From positions 1 through 43,455 of the forward strand of contig DASUUH010000121.1 of NCBI GenBank assembly GCA_036374175.1: a stretch of DNA of 43,455 bases, in the 5' to 3' direction. Both the position numbers and the translations under genes were made by a program. The DNA is from JASLBX01 sp036374175 (GTDB lineage: Bacteria > Actinomycetota > Actinomycetes > Jiangellales > Jiangellaceae). This document shows positions 1-6,746 of this stretch, in pieces. Under the pieces are notes generated by a model that was not told the DNA's origin, ran no database searches, and was given only the letters and a program-made list of their open reading frames with translations. How positions within the stretch are numbered: position 1 is the first letter of the stretch; the number at the start of each line of letters is the position of its first letter.

Positions 1-169
1 GGAGTGGGCGGCCAGGCGGCGCGCGATGAAGTCGGCGACCGACAACGCCGGTGAACTGCAGGAGACCCTGACCCGGGAGTCCAACCAGGCCCGACAGGCA
101 GAGATCACCCAGGAGATCAGCGAGATCGTCGGCGGCGCCAATGCGCTGGCCGCCGCCGCAGCGGAGTAA
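1..169 (+). CDS. atpG: ATP synthase F1 gamma subunit, 3' end (partial)
   Basis: Only the last 55 codons are in the window, reading from base 2 to a TAA at 167-169. The translated tail contains RRRAMKSATDNAGEL, followed by a segment with the motif EITQEISEIVGGANAL. This is the conserved C-terminal helix of the F1 gamma subunit, which forms the central rotor stalk inside the alpha3beta3 ring. The next gene, atpD, starts 10 bases downstream, which is the usual gamma-beta order of bacterial atp operons. The 5' part lies outside the window, so the start and full length cannot be given. Confidence 0.93.
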   Translation, partial: EWAARRRAMKSATDNAGELQETLTRESNQARQAEITQEISEIVGGANALAAAAAE

Positions 170-179
170 ATGAGGACCC

Positions 180-1640
180 ATGACCACCACATCTGAGACC
201 ACCCCCGCGGAGCAGGAGCAGGTTGCCACCACCGGCCGGATCGCCCGGGTGACCGGTGCGGTCGTCGACGTCGAGTTCGCCGTCGACGAGATGCCTGGCA
301 TCTACCACGCTCTCGAGGTCGACATCCACCTGGCCGAGGAAGCCGGCGGCGACCGCACACTGACCCTCGAGGTCGAGCAGCACATCGGCGACGGCCTGGT
401 GCGCACCATCGCACTGCAGCCGACCGACGGATTGGTGCGTGGGGCTACCGTGCGCGACACCGGCGGCCCGATCACCGTGCCAGTCGGCGACGGCGTGAAG
501 GGTCACGTGTTCAACGTGCTCGGCAAGCCGCTGGATGTCGACGAGTCGGAGATCAAGGCCGACAAGCGCTGGCCGATCCACCGCAAGCCGCCCGCATTCG
601 ACCAGCTCGAGGGCAGCACCCAGATGCTGGAGACCGGCATCAAGGTCCTCGATCTGCTGACTCCGTACATCCAGGGCGGCAAGATTGCCCTGTTCGGCGG
701 CGCCGGCGTGGGCAAGACCGTGCTGATCCAGGAGATGATCCGCCGGGTCGCTCGCAATTTCGGCGGCACCTCGGTGTTCGCCGGCGTCGGCGAGCGCACC
801 CGCGAGGGCAACGACTTGTGGGTCGAGCTTCAGGAGGCGGACGTCCTCAAGGACACCGCGCTGGTATTCGGTCAGATGGACGAGCCGCCGGGTGTGCGCA
901 TGCGGGTCGGCCTGTCCGCGCTGACCATGGCCGAGTACTTCCGCGACGTGCAGAACCAGGACGTGCTGCTGTTCATCGACAACATCTTCCGGTTCAGCCA
1001 GGCCGGCTCGGAGGTCTCGACGCTGCTCGGGCGGATGCCGTCGGCCGTGGGTTACCAGCCGACGCTGGCCGACGAGATGGGTGAGCTGCAAGAGCGCATC
1101 ACCTCGGTGCGGGGCCACTCGATCACCTCGATGCAGGCCATCTACGTGCCGGCCGACGACATCACCGACCCGGCCCCGCACAATGCGTTCGCCCACCTGG
1201 ACGCGCGAACCGTCCTCTCACGCCCGATCACCCAGCTGGGCATCTACCCGGCGGTGGACCCACTGGACTCGTCGAGCCGGATCCTCGACCCCGCGTACGT
1301 AGGTGAGGACCACTATCGGATCGCGACGACGGTCAAGGAGATCCTGCAGAAGTACAAGGACCTGCAGGACATCATCGCCATCCTCGGTATCGACGAGCTG
1401 TCCGAAGAGGACAAGGTCACGGTCAACCGGGCGCGGCGTCTTCAGCGGTTCCTGTCGCAGAACATGTACGCGGCCGAGGCGTTCACCGGCCAGCCCGGTG
1501 ACACCGTGCCATTGTCCGAGACGCTCGAGTCGTTCGACGCGATCTGCAAGGGCGAGTACGACCACCTGCCTGAGCAGGCGTTCGCCTACGTCGGCAACGT
1601 CGAGGACGCCGAGAAGAAGGCCGCCAAACTGGCCTCCTAA
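180..1640 (+). CDS. atpD: ATP synthase F1 beta subunit
   Basis: This is the catalytic subunit of the F1 sector (486 aa), which makes ATP from ADP and phosphate as the gamma subunit rotates. The Walker A motif GGAGVGKT is at residues 173-180, the catalytic Glu lies in GERTREGNDLW (Glu205), and the Walker B strand LLFIDN is near residues 263-268. Length and colinearity are normal for the family, with a short acidic N-terminal extension. The ATG is preceded by GAGGAC at a suitable distance and follows atpG by 10 bases, so the two are co-transcribed. The downstream junction is unusual: 234 bases carrying a long inverted repeat separate it from atpC, where actinobacterial operons usually have a short spacer. 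Confidence 0.99.
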   Translation: MTTTSETTPAEQEQVATTGRIARVTGAVVDVEFAVDEMPGIYHALEVDIHLAEEAGGDRTLTLEVEQHIGDGLVRTIALQPTDGLVRGATVRDTGGPITVPVGDGVKGHVFNVLGKPLDVDESEIKADKRWPIHRKPPAFDQLEGSTQMLETGIKVLDLLTPYIQGGKIALFGGAGVGKTVLIQEMIRRVARNFGGTSVFAGVGERTREGNDLWVELQEADVLKDTALVFGQMDEPPGVRMRVGLSALTMAEYFRDVQNQDVLLFIDNIFRFSQAGSEVSTLLGRMPSAVGYQPTLADEMGELQERITSVRGHSITSMQAIYVPADDITDPAPHNAFAHLDARTVLSRPITQLGIYPAVDPLDSSSRILDPAYVGEDHYRIATTVKEILQKYKDLQDIIAILGIDELSEEDKVTVNRARRLQRFLSQNMYAAEAFTGQPGDTVPLSETLESFDAICKGEYDHLPEQAFAYVGNVEDAEKKAAKLAS

Positions 1641-1649
1641 CCCGCTTCC

Positions 1650-1758
1650 GGTTGATCACGTTCAGCATGCCTATGGGTGCCGTACCATGCGCACGCGCCT
1701 GTTGGAGTACCGACAGGCCTGCCGCACCACCAACAGCCATGCTGAACGTGATCGAACC
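1650..1758. repeat. Long imperfect inverted repeat between atpD and atpC
   Basis: The outer arms GATCACGTTCAGCATG (1654-1669) and CATGCTGAACGTGATC (1738-1753) are perfect complements, and partial pairing continues inward. The interior has a GTGCCGTACCA segment and a GCGCACGCGCC segment that recur, partly in inverted orientation, at 28283-28316 after glmS. The same arm sequence, with G for A, appears after groEL at 43323-43412. It could fold into a large hairpin in the mRNA between atpD and atpC. Whether it is a terminator, a processing site or a passive mobile repeat cannot be decided from sequence. There is no U-tract. Confidence 0.85.
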
Positions 1759-1874
1759 GCAACGCGGGCGAATGGGTGCACAACTGGCAATTCGGGCGCT
1801 AAGTGTGGCGGGCGCCGCCGGTCCGCCGAACCTGGCCAGGTAAAGTGGCGCACTAACCGTTTGAGGAGTAAAGA

Positions 1875-2249
1875 GTGCCTGGGGAGCTGAACGTCGAGCT
1901 GGTCGCGCCTGACCGCAGAGTCTGGTCCGGGACCGCAAGCATGATCGTGACGCGGACGACCGAAGGCGAGATCGGCATCCTGCCCGGCCACGAACCCGTC
2001 CTCGGCTTGCTGGTGACCGGCCAGGTGACCATCCGGACTACTGACGGCGCCACCGTGCTGGCCGCCGTCCACGGCGGGTTCCTGTCGGTATCCGACGACA
2101 CGGTGTCCATCCTCGCGGAGGTTGCCGAACTGGCCGACGAGATCGACGTCGCGCGCGCCAAGGAAGCGCTGGAACGAGCCCAAGGCGACGACGACAGCGA
2201 ACAGCGACGCCGCGCCGAGACGCGACTGCGCGTCGCCGAAGCCCGCTAG
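1875..2249 (+). CDS. atpC: ATP synthase F1 epsilon subunit
   Basis: This 124-aa protein matches the epsilon subunit, which couples the central stalk to the c-ring and can inhibit ATP hydrolysis. The N-terminal beta-sandwich is recognisable from LNVELVAPDRRVWSG and EGEIGILPGHEPVLGLL. A C-terminal helical region rich in Glu, Arg and Ala follows (EVAELADEIDVARAKEALE). The GTG start is chosen because GAGGAG lies at 1863-1868, six bases upstream, and because the protein then begins at the conserved domain. It belongs to the atp operon but is set off from atpD by the repeat-bearing spacer at 1641-1874. Confidence 0.97.
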   Translation: MPGELNVELVAPDRRVWSGTASMIVTRTTEGEIGILPGHEPVLGLLVTGQVTIRTTDGATVLAAVHGGFLSVSDDTVSILAEVAELADEIDVARAKEALERAQGDDDSEQRRRAETRLRVAEAR

Positions 2250-2274
2250 CGGGTCATGCGGGCGGGGGCCGACG

Positions 2275-2712
2275 ATGACGGTGATTGAATGGATCGCTGT
2301 CATCGTCGCGGGCGCAGCCGTTCTGGTCGCGCTGGCCCTCGGCGGGTTGTTCGTTCGCCGCACGCTGCTGCAGCGGCAGGGCGGGTTCGACATGTGCCTA
2401 CGGATCGGGACGGCGGGGTGGAGTGACGGCTGGGTTTTCGGCATCGCGCGGTACCGGGGCGACGTGCTGGAATGGTTCCGGACGTTCAGCTTCGGCACGC
2501 GGGTGCAGCGCGTACTGCCCCGGCGAGACCTGACAGTGGTGGGACGGCGGCTGCCCGTCGCCGATGAGGCGTACGATTTGCCGGCCGGACATGTCGTGCT
2601 GATCTGGGAGGTCGGCGGCGAGCGGCTCGAAGTGTCGATGAGTGAGGCGGCGTCGATGGCCTTCCTGGCCTGGCTCGAGGCCGCGCCACCCGGCGAACAT
2701 CTGGTGGCGTAG
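2275..2712 (+). CDS. DUF2550 family membrane protein
   Basis: This 145-aa protein has one N-terminal membrane segment (about residues 4-28, IEWIAVIVAGAAVLVALALG) followed by a soluble domain with FRTFSFGTRVQRVLPRRDL. Size, topology and position between atpC and murA match the actinobacterial DUF2550 family, whose function is unknown. The ATG at 2275 is chosen because it puts the membrane segment at the very N-terminus; the reading frame stays open upstream but overlaps atpC. It probably continues the atp transcript. Murein or envelope functions have been guessed from the neighbourhood, but nothing in the sequence gives a reaction. Confidence 0.85.
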   Translation: MTVIEWIAVIVAGAAVLVALALGGLFVRRTLLQRQGGFDMCLRIGTAGWSDGWVFGIARYRGDVLEWFRTFSFGTRVQRVLPRRDLTVVGRRLPVADEAYDLPAGHVVLIWEVGGERLEVSMSEAASMAFLAWLEAAPPGEHLVA

Positions 2713-2734
2713 GAGATCGAAAGGACCCGAGCGG

Positions 2735-4009
2735 TTGGAACGACTTCGAGTCGTCGGCGGAGCGTCTCTTCGCGGTGACGTCCGGGTATACGGGGCGAAG
2801 AACAGCGCGCTGAAACTCATGGCCGCAACGCTTCTCGCGCCCGGTACCAGCGTGCTGTACGACGTGCCGGCCATCACGGATGTGCATTACATGTCCGAGT
2901 TGTTGCGTCGGCTGGGCGCCGAGGTTCGCCGCGACGGCACGACGGTGAAGGTCCACGTCCCGGCAGAGATTGACCACTCCGCCCCGTACGACCTGGTACG
3001 CAAGCTGCGGGCTTCGATATGTGTGCTCGGACCGCTACTGGCCCGGTGCGGGGCCGCTGACGTCGCCCTGCCCGGCGGGGACTCGATCGGCTCGCGCGGG
3101 CTCGACATGCACCTGGCCGGTCTGGAGAAGCTCGGCGCCACCGTCGGCATCGAACACGGGTACGTCGTCGCACGTGCTCCGGACGGGTTGACCGGTGCCT
3201 CCATCTGGCTCGACTTCCCCAGTGTCGGCGCCACCGAGAACATCCTGATGGCCGCGGTGTTCGCGCAGGGAACCACGGTCATCGACAACGCGGCCCGCGA
3301 GCCCGAGATCGGCGACATCTGCCGGATGCTGCTGAAGATGGGCGCCAAGATCGACGGGATCGGGACGTCCACGCTGCGGATTGAAGGCGTCAGCGGCCTG
3401 CACCCCGCCGAACACACGACCGTGCCGGACCGGATCGTCGCCGGCACGTGGGCGATTGCGGCGGCGATGACCCGCGGCGACATCACCGTCACCAACGGGC
3501 GTGCGGAGCATCTGGAGATCGTGCTCGACAGATTGGAACGTGCCGGCGCCGTGGTAGAGACGACCGGTGGCGGATTCCGGGTCGCGATGTCCGGACGGCC
3601 ACGAGCATTCGACGTCGTCACACTGCCGTACCCCGGCTTCCCGACGGACCTGCAGCCCATGGTGGTGGGCTTGAACTCGGTTGCGGACGGGACGGCGATG
3701 GTGACCGAGAACGTGTACGAAGCCAGGTTCATGTTCGTCAACGAACTTGCCCGGCTCGGCGCGGATGTCCGTACCGATGGCCACCACGCCGTCGTGCGCG
3801 GTCGCGAACGGTTGTCTGGAGCGCCGGTGGTGGCGACTGACATTCGCGCGGGTGCCGGACTGGTGCTCGCCGGCCTCTGCGCCGAGGGTGAGACGATCAT
3901 TTCTGCCGTTCACCACATCGATCGCGGATATCCGGACCTGGTCGGACAGCTGACTGCGCTGGGTGCTGACGTCGTGCGCGAGCCTGACCCCGATCACTTC
4001 GAGGCCTAG
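2735..4009 (+). CDS. murA: UDP-N-acetylglucosamine 1-carboxyvinyltransferase
   Basis: MurA (424 aa) transfers the enolpyruvyl group of PEP to UDP-GlcNAc, the first committed step of peptidoglycan synthesis. The TTG start at 2735 gives MERLRVVGG, places the substrate-binding pair Lys22-Asn23 in GAKNSALKL where expected, and has AAAGGA about 9 bases upstream. Earlier in-frame starts only extend into DUF2550. The flexible loop reads LPGGDSIGSRGLDMH. The usual catalytic Cys (Cys115 in E. coli) is Asp116 here, the substitution known from Mycobacterium tuberculosis that prevents alkylation by fosfomycin. The catalytic Asp region YPGFPTDLQPM is present. Intrinsic fosfomycin insensitivity is inferred, not shown. 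Confidence 0.98.
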   Translation: MERLRVVGGASLRGDVRVYGAKNSALKLMAATLLAPGTSVLYDVPAITDVHYMSELLRRLGAEVRRDGTTVKVHVPAEIDHSAPYDLVRKLRASICVLGPLLARCGAADVALPGGDSIGSRGLDMHLAGLEKLGATVGIEHGYVVARAPDGLTGASIWLDFPSVGATENILMAAVFAQGTTVIDNAAREPEIGDICRMLLKMGAKIDGIGTSTLRIEGVSGLHPAEHTTVPDRIVAGTWAIAAAMTRGDITVTNGRAEHLEIVLDRLERAGAVVETTGGGFRVAMSGRPRAFDVVTLPYPGFPTDLQPMVVGLNSVADGTAMVTENVYEARFMFVNELARLGADVRTDGHHAVVRGRERLSGAPVVATDIRAGAGLVLAGLCAEGETIISAVHHIDRGYPDLVGQLTALGADVVREPDPDHFEA

Positions 4010-4023
4010 GGGGACCACCAGCA

Positions 4024-5241
4024 GTGACGCGCGAAGAGTCGGTGGCAGGCCGCCTGACGTGGCCGGCGATCCAGCAGTGGTTGGGCCGGGCCGGTCTGAC
4101 CGCATATCTGGTCGTGCTGGTGACATACATCTTGCGCGACGGCTTGCCGACGCACCGCATCGACCAGACGATCTGGATCCTGGCCGGCATCGTTGCGGCC
4201 AAGCTGGGCCGCAACTGGCGGGTGCACGCCCGCGCGATCGTCGAGTGGCTCCCGCTGCTCGGCGCGCTCATGCTCTATGACTTCACCCGCGGCATCGCGG
4301 ATACGTTGGGCATGCCGCTGCGGGTAGCCGAATTGGTCGATGCCGAGCGCTTCCTCTTCGGCGGGCAGTTGCCCACGGTGTGGCTGCAAGAGCGGTTCTA
4401 CACCCGTGGTGACCCGCAGTGGTGGGACGTCGTGGCCTCAGCGGTCTACTTCTCCCACTTCGTGGTGCCGTGGGCGATCGCCGCGGGGTTCTACATGGTG
4501 TCGAGGCCGCTGTGGTGGCGGTACATCCGGATTGTGCTGCTGCTGTCCTACACCGGCCTGCTGACGTACATCCTGTTGCCGGCCGCGCCGCCGTGGTACG
4601 CCGCGTGGAACGGCACGATCGACGAGACCGTCGAGCGCAACATCGGCAGTGGCTGGGCGGTGATCGGCCTGCGCTTTGCCAGCGCGTGGTTCAACGACGT
4701 TCGGGCCGACGCCAACGCCGTTGCTGCGCTGCCGTCACTGCACGCGGGGTTCGCCTTGCTGGTCACCGTCGGGCTGTGGCCGGTGGTCCGGCACTGGCTC
4801 CCACGGATTCTGCTGGTCGCTTTCCCTCTTGCGATGGGCGTGACGCTCGTCTACAGCGGTGAACATTACGTCGTGGACATCCTGCTCGGGTTCGCCTATG
4901 TCGGGCTTATTGTGCTTGGCCTGCGGCTGTGGGATCGCTGGCGCCAGCAGCCGCCGGTCTTGCCGGAGCCCACTGCGGCGCCGGTGCCGTCCGTTGAGCC
5001 CCCGGACCTGGCGAAGCAGGTCGCGGGTCCGGGCCAGGTCGGTCGGCCACACGAGGAGCCGGTAGCCACCGGGATACTTGGCGATGGTGCTCCTGATGCC
5101 GGCCTCGAACAGAAGGTCGTCAATGGCGCTCAAGTCCTCGGTGGTGACTCCTTCAGCAACCGGCTCGAGCAACCCGTACTCCCTACTGCTTTCGATCAGC
5201 GAGTTGCCCTTCCCAAACGCCCACAGCGCAGCCAGGATTAG
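4024..5241 (+). CDS. PAP2 / AUR1-like membrane phosphatase
   Basis: This 405-aa multi-pass membrane protein carries PAP2-superfamily signatures: PSLHAGFALL (His240) and YSGEHYVVDILLGF (residues 277-290, His281). These resemble the inositolphosphotransferase/AUR1-type PAP2_3 group, which acts on lipid phosphates or phospholipid headgroups. The GTG start has AGGGGGAC about 10 bases upstream. The conserved membrane domain ends near residue 305-318. The last 85-90 residues are low-complexity and are antisense to a plausible minus-strand gene (4735-5307), so they are probably run-through sequence rather than a domain. The substrate is not determinable. It may be co-transcribed with murA, which ends 14 bases upstream. 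Confidence 0.88.
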   Translation: MTREESVAGRLTWPAIQQWLGRAGLTAYLVVLVTYILRDGLPTHRIDQTIWILAGIVAAKLGRNWRVHARAIVEWLPLLGALMLYDFTRGIADTLGMPLRVAELVDAERFLFGGQLPTVWLQERFYTRGDPQWWDVVASAVYFSHFVVPWAIAAGFYMVSRPLWWRYIRIVLLLSYTGLLTYILLPAAPPWYAAWNGTIDETVERNIGSGWAVIGLRFASAWFNDVRADANAVAALPSLHAGFALLVTVGLWPVVRHWLPRILLVAFPLAMGVTLVYSGEHYVVDILLGFAYVGLIVLGLRLWDRWRQQPPVLPEPTAAPVPSVEPPDLAKQVAGPGQVGRPHEEPVATGILGDGAPDAGLEQKVVNGAQVLGGDSFSNRLEQPVLPTAFDQRVALPKRPQRSQD

Positions 5242-5307
5242 CGCGCCGAGCAGGGCGGCGGCGATCAGCGGCCCCAGCACGTACGTCGCGCTCCCGGTTC
5301 CTGGCAT
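4735..5307 (-). CDS. Small single-pass membrane protein, overlaps PAP2 gene
   Basis: Read from the minus strand, the first ~105 residues look like a real protein. A membrane segment is at about residues 10-32 (YVLGPLIAAALLGALILAAL), then an acidic linker, then LLFEAGIRSTIAKYPGGYRLLVWP, which resembles small DUF2007-like domains. That likeness is weak. After about residue 106 the sequence is Arg/Gln-rich and is simply antisense to the PAP2 membrane domain, yet no stop occurs until 4735. The 507-base tail-to-tail overlap with the PAP2 gene is therefore suspicious, and either gene may have lost its original stop. There is no clear ribosome-binding site before the ATG. The N-terminal part is more credible than the C-terminal end. 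Confidence 0.55.
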   Translation of the reverse strand: MPGTGSATYVLGPLIAAALLGALILAALWAFGKGNSLIESSREYGLLEPVAEGVTTEDLSAIDDLLFEAGIRSTIAKYPGGYRLLVWPTDLARTRDLLRQVRGLNGRHRRRSGLRQDRRLLAPAIPQPQAKHNKPDIGEPEQDVHDVMFTAVDERHAHRKRESDQQNPWEPVPDHRPQPDGDQQGEPRVQ

Positions 5308-5314
5308 GTAACAA

Positions 5315-5342
5315 GTGTGGCGTCGGTTGGCCGTTGCCACAC
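5315..5342. promoter_or_regulatory. Candidate operator in divergent promoter region
   Basis: The inverted repeat GTGTGGC (5315-5321) / GCCACAC (5336-5342), with a 14-base gap, sits just upstream of the minus-strand gene starting at 5307 and in the divergent region before the acyl-CoA dehydrogenase gene. Its position fits a regulator-binding site, but no cognate regulator is identified and the arms are short. The rest of the 5308-5487 intergenic region shows no clear promoter. Confidence 0.25.
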
Positions 5343-5487
5343 GCAATTGCGACACCGGCGTTTTCCGGTTGTCACTGACTCTGGCCACCAGCCAGGGCTC
5401 GGCGGTGGACACGCAGTATCCGGGGGCGGGTGACACCGGTCGATATGCTCGCCTCGTCAGGGACAGCGCAGGGTGAAAGGGCATGAA

Positions 5488-6339
5488 ATGTCGCAGCAGG
5501 TGGCAGTCATCGGTGCAGGTTTGATGGGCTCGGGCATCGCCCAGGTCGCTGCGGCGAGCGGCTGGGACGTCGTTCTGCGCGACATCACCGTCGAAGCGCT
5601 GGGCCGCGGAATGGCGGCGATCGAGAAGAGCACGGACAAGTTCGTCAGCAAGGGTTCGATGTCTGCTGACGACCGGGCGGCCAGTCTCGAAAGGATCACC
5701 ACGACAACCGATCTGGCAGCGGCGGCGGAAGCCGACGTGGTGGTCGAGGCGGTCTTCGAGCAGATCGACGTCAAACGCGAAGTGTTCGCTGAGCTCGACC
5801 GGATCTGCAAGGACGGCGCCCTCCTTGCCACGAACACCAGCGCCATCCCGATCACCAACATCGCGGCCGCCACGGCGCGCCCGGAGGCCGTCGTCGGCAC
5901 CCACTTCTTCTCGCCGGTGCCGATGATGGGCCTGTGCGAACTCGTCCGCGGCAGGCGCACTTCGGACGAGACTCTTGCCGCCGCCCGGTCGTTCGCCGAG
6001 TCGATCGGCAAGACGTGTGTGGTCGTGAATCGCGACGTCGCGGGCTTCGTCACCACTCGGTTGATCGCAGCCTTCGTCATGGAGGCGGTCCGGTTGTACG
6101 AATCGGGCGTGGCGAGTGCGGAAGACATCGACACGGCATGCCGGCTCGGGTTCGGCCACGCCATGGGACCGCTCGCCACAACGGATCTCACCGGCGTGGA
6201 CATCTTGCACCACGCCACCAAGAACATCTACGACGAGACCGCCGACCCCAAGTTCTTCCCGCCCGAGATCCTGACCAGGATGGTCGCCGCGGGTGAACTC
6301 GGCCGCAAGGCCGGACGAGGGTTCTACGCCTACGACTGA
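5488..6339 (+). CDS. 3-hydroxybutyryl-CoA dehydrogenase
   Basis: This 283-aa NAD(P)-dependent enzyme interconverts 3-hydroxyacyl-CoA and 3-oxoacyl-CoA, a step of beta-oxidation or of butyrate/PHB-type metabolism. The Rossmann motif VIGAGLMGSG is at residues 7-16, and the catalytic His139 lies in VVGTHFFSPVPMMGLCELV. The C-terminal helical domain shows GFVTTRLIAAFVMEAVRLYE and GPLATTDLTGVD. The ATG at 5488 is preferred over the in-frame GTG at 5473 because AAAGGG lies 6 bases upstream of the ATG and the protein then starts at the conserved strand. The gene stands alone, divergent from the small membrane protein. FadB2/Hbd specificity is not distinguishable here. Confidence 0.95.
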   Translation: MSQQVAVIGAGLMGSGIAQVAAASGWDVVLRDITVEALGRGMAAIEKSTDKFVSKGSMSADDRAASLERITTTTDLAAAAEADVVVEAVFEQIDVKREVFAELDRICKDGALLATNTSAIPITNIAAATARPEAVVGTHFFSPVPMMGLCELVRGRRTSDETLAAARSFAESIGKTCVVVNRDVAGFVTTRLIAAFVMEAVRLYESGVASAEDIDTACRLGFGHAMGPLATTDLTGVDILHHATKNIYDETADPKFFPPEILTRMVAAGELGRKAGRGFYAYD

Positions 6340-6365
6340 CGGCGCGGCATCCCGCGAGTGAGGTG

Positions 6366-6405
6366 CCTTAGGCCGTCTCACCCGTGCCCAGGTCGGCGCC
6401 TAAGG
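6366..6405. promoter_or_regulatory. Inverted repeat CCTTAGGC...GCCTAAGG
   Basis: Perfect 8-base arms (6366-6373 and 6398-6405) with a 24-base spacer lie 103 bases upstream of the small gene at 6508. They could be an operator, or a weak terminator of the dehydrogenase gene ending at 6339. No U-tract follows. This is a weak call based only on symmetry and location. Confidence 0.25.
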
Positions 6406-6507
6406 TGGCGCGGCCGCAGAAGATGCGGCGGCTGCCCGATGTCCGCAGGGCCCCTTACGGACGAGTGTTAAGTCACCACCAGAAGGCACGTCCGCAAGGA
6501 GCCGACG

Positions 6508-6705
6508 ATGACCATCAACGCCGACATCAATCAGATGTTGCTCACCGAGCGAATCGCCGACCTACGCCGTGAAGCCGACCAGCAGCGGATCGTCCGCGCC
6601 GCTCGAATCACTCGCCCGCGCCGTCGCCATGCGCCACCACGACCATGGTGGCGCCGGCTCGCTAGACGCTGGCCCAGTGCCGGCCACCCTGCTCGTTTGG
6701 CGTGA
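6508..6705 (+). CDS. Small basic hypothetical protein
   Basis: This 65-aa protein has an N-terminal helix-forming segment, INQMLLTERIADLRREADQQ, followed by a very Arg/Pro/Trp-rich tail. AAGGAG sits 7-8 bases upstream of the ATG, one of the clearest ribosome-binding sites in the window, which supports translation. Short proteins with an 'AERIADLRR-A-QQR' N-terminus and a basic tail are common in actinobacteria and have no assigned function. It precedes the LuxR-type ATPase gene by 41 bases and could be co-transcribed with it. Confidence 0.65.
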   Translation: MTINADINQMLLTERIADLRREADQQRIVRAARITRPRRRHAPPRPWWRRLARRWPSAGHPARLA

Positions 6706-6746
6706 TCGCCGGGGACAGCCCCGCCCTGTCAGCAGCCGGTGACAAG

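Noticed and set aside
117..1196. Long open frame on the strand opposite atpD
   Set aside because: It is the mirror of the highly GC-biased atpD codons, has Arg/His/Asp-rich low-complexity sequence, no ribosome-binding site and no recognisable domain.
2579..2591. TGCCGGCCGGACA in the DUF2550 gene as a fourth copy of the coding palindrome
   Set aside because: It lacks the symmetric left half and encodes the ordinary LPAGH segment of the protein, so it is a chance partial match.
4735..6381. 548-codon minus-strand frame from the PAP2 region through the dehydrogenase gene
   Set aside because: The part right of 5307 is antisense to the 3-hydroxyacyl-CoA dehydrogenase. Only the segment from the ATG at 5307 looks protein-like.
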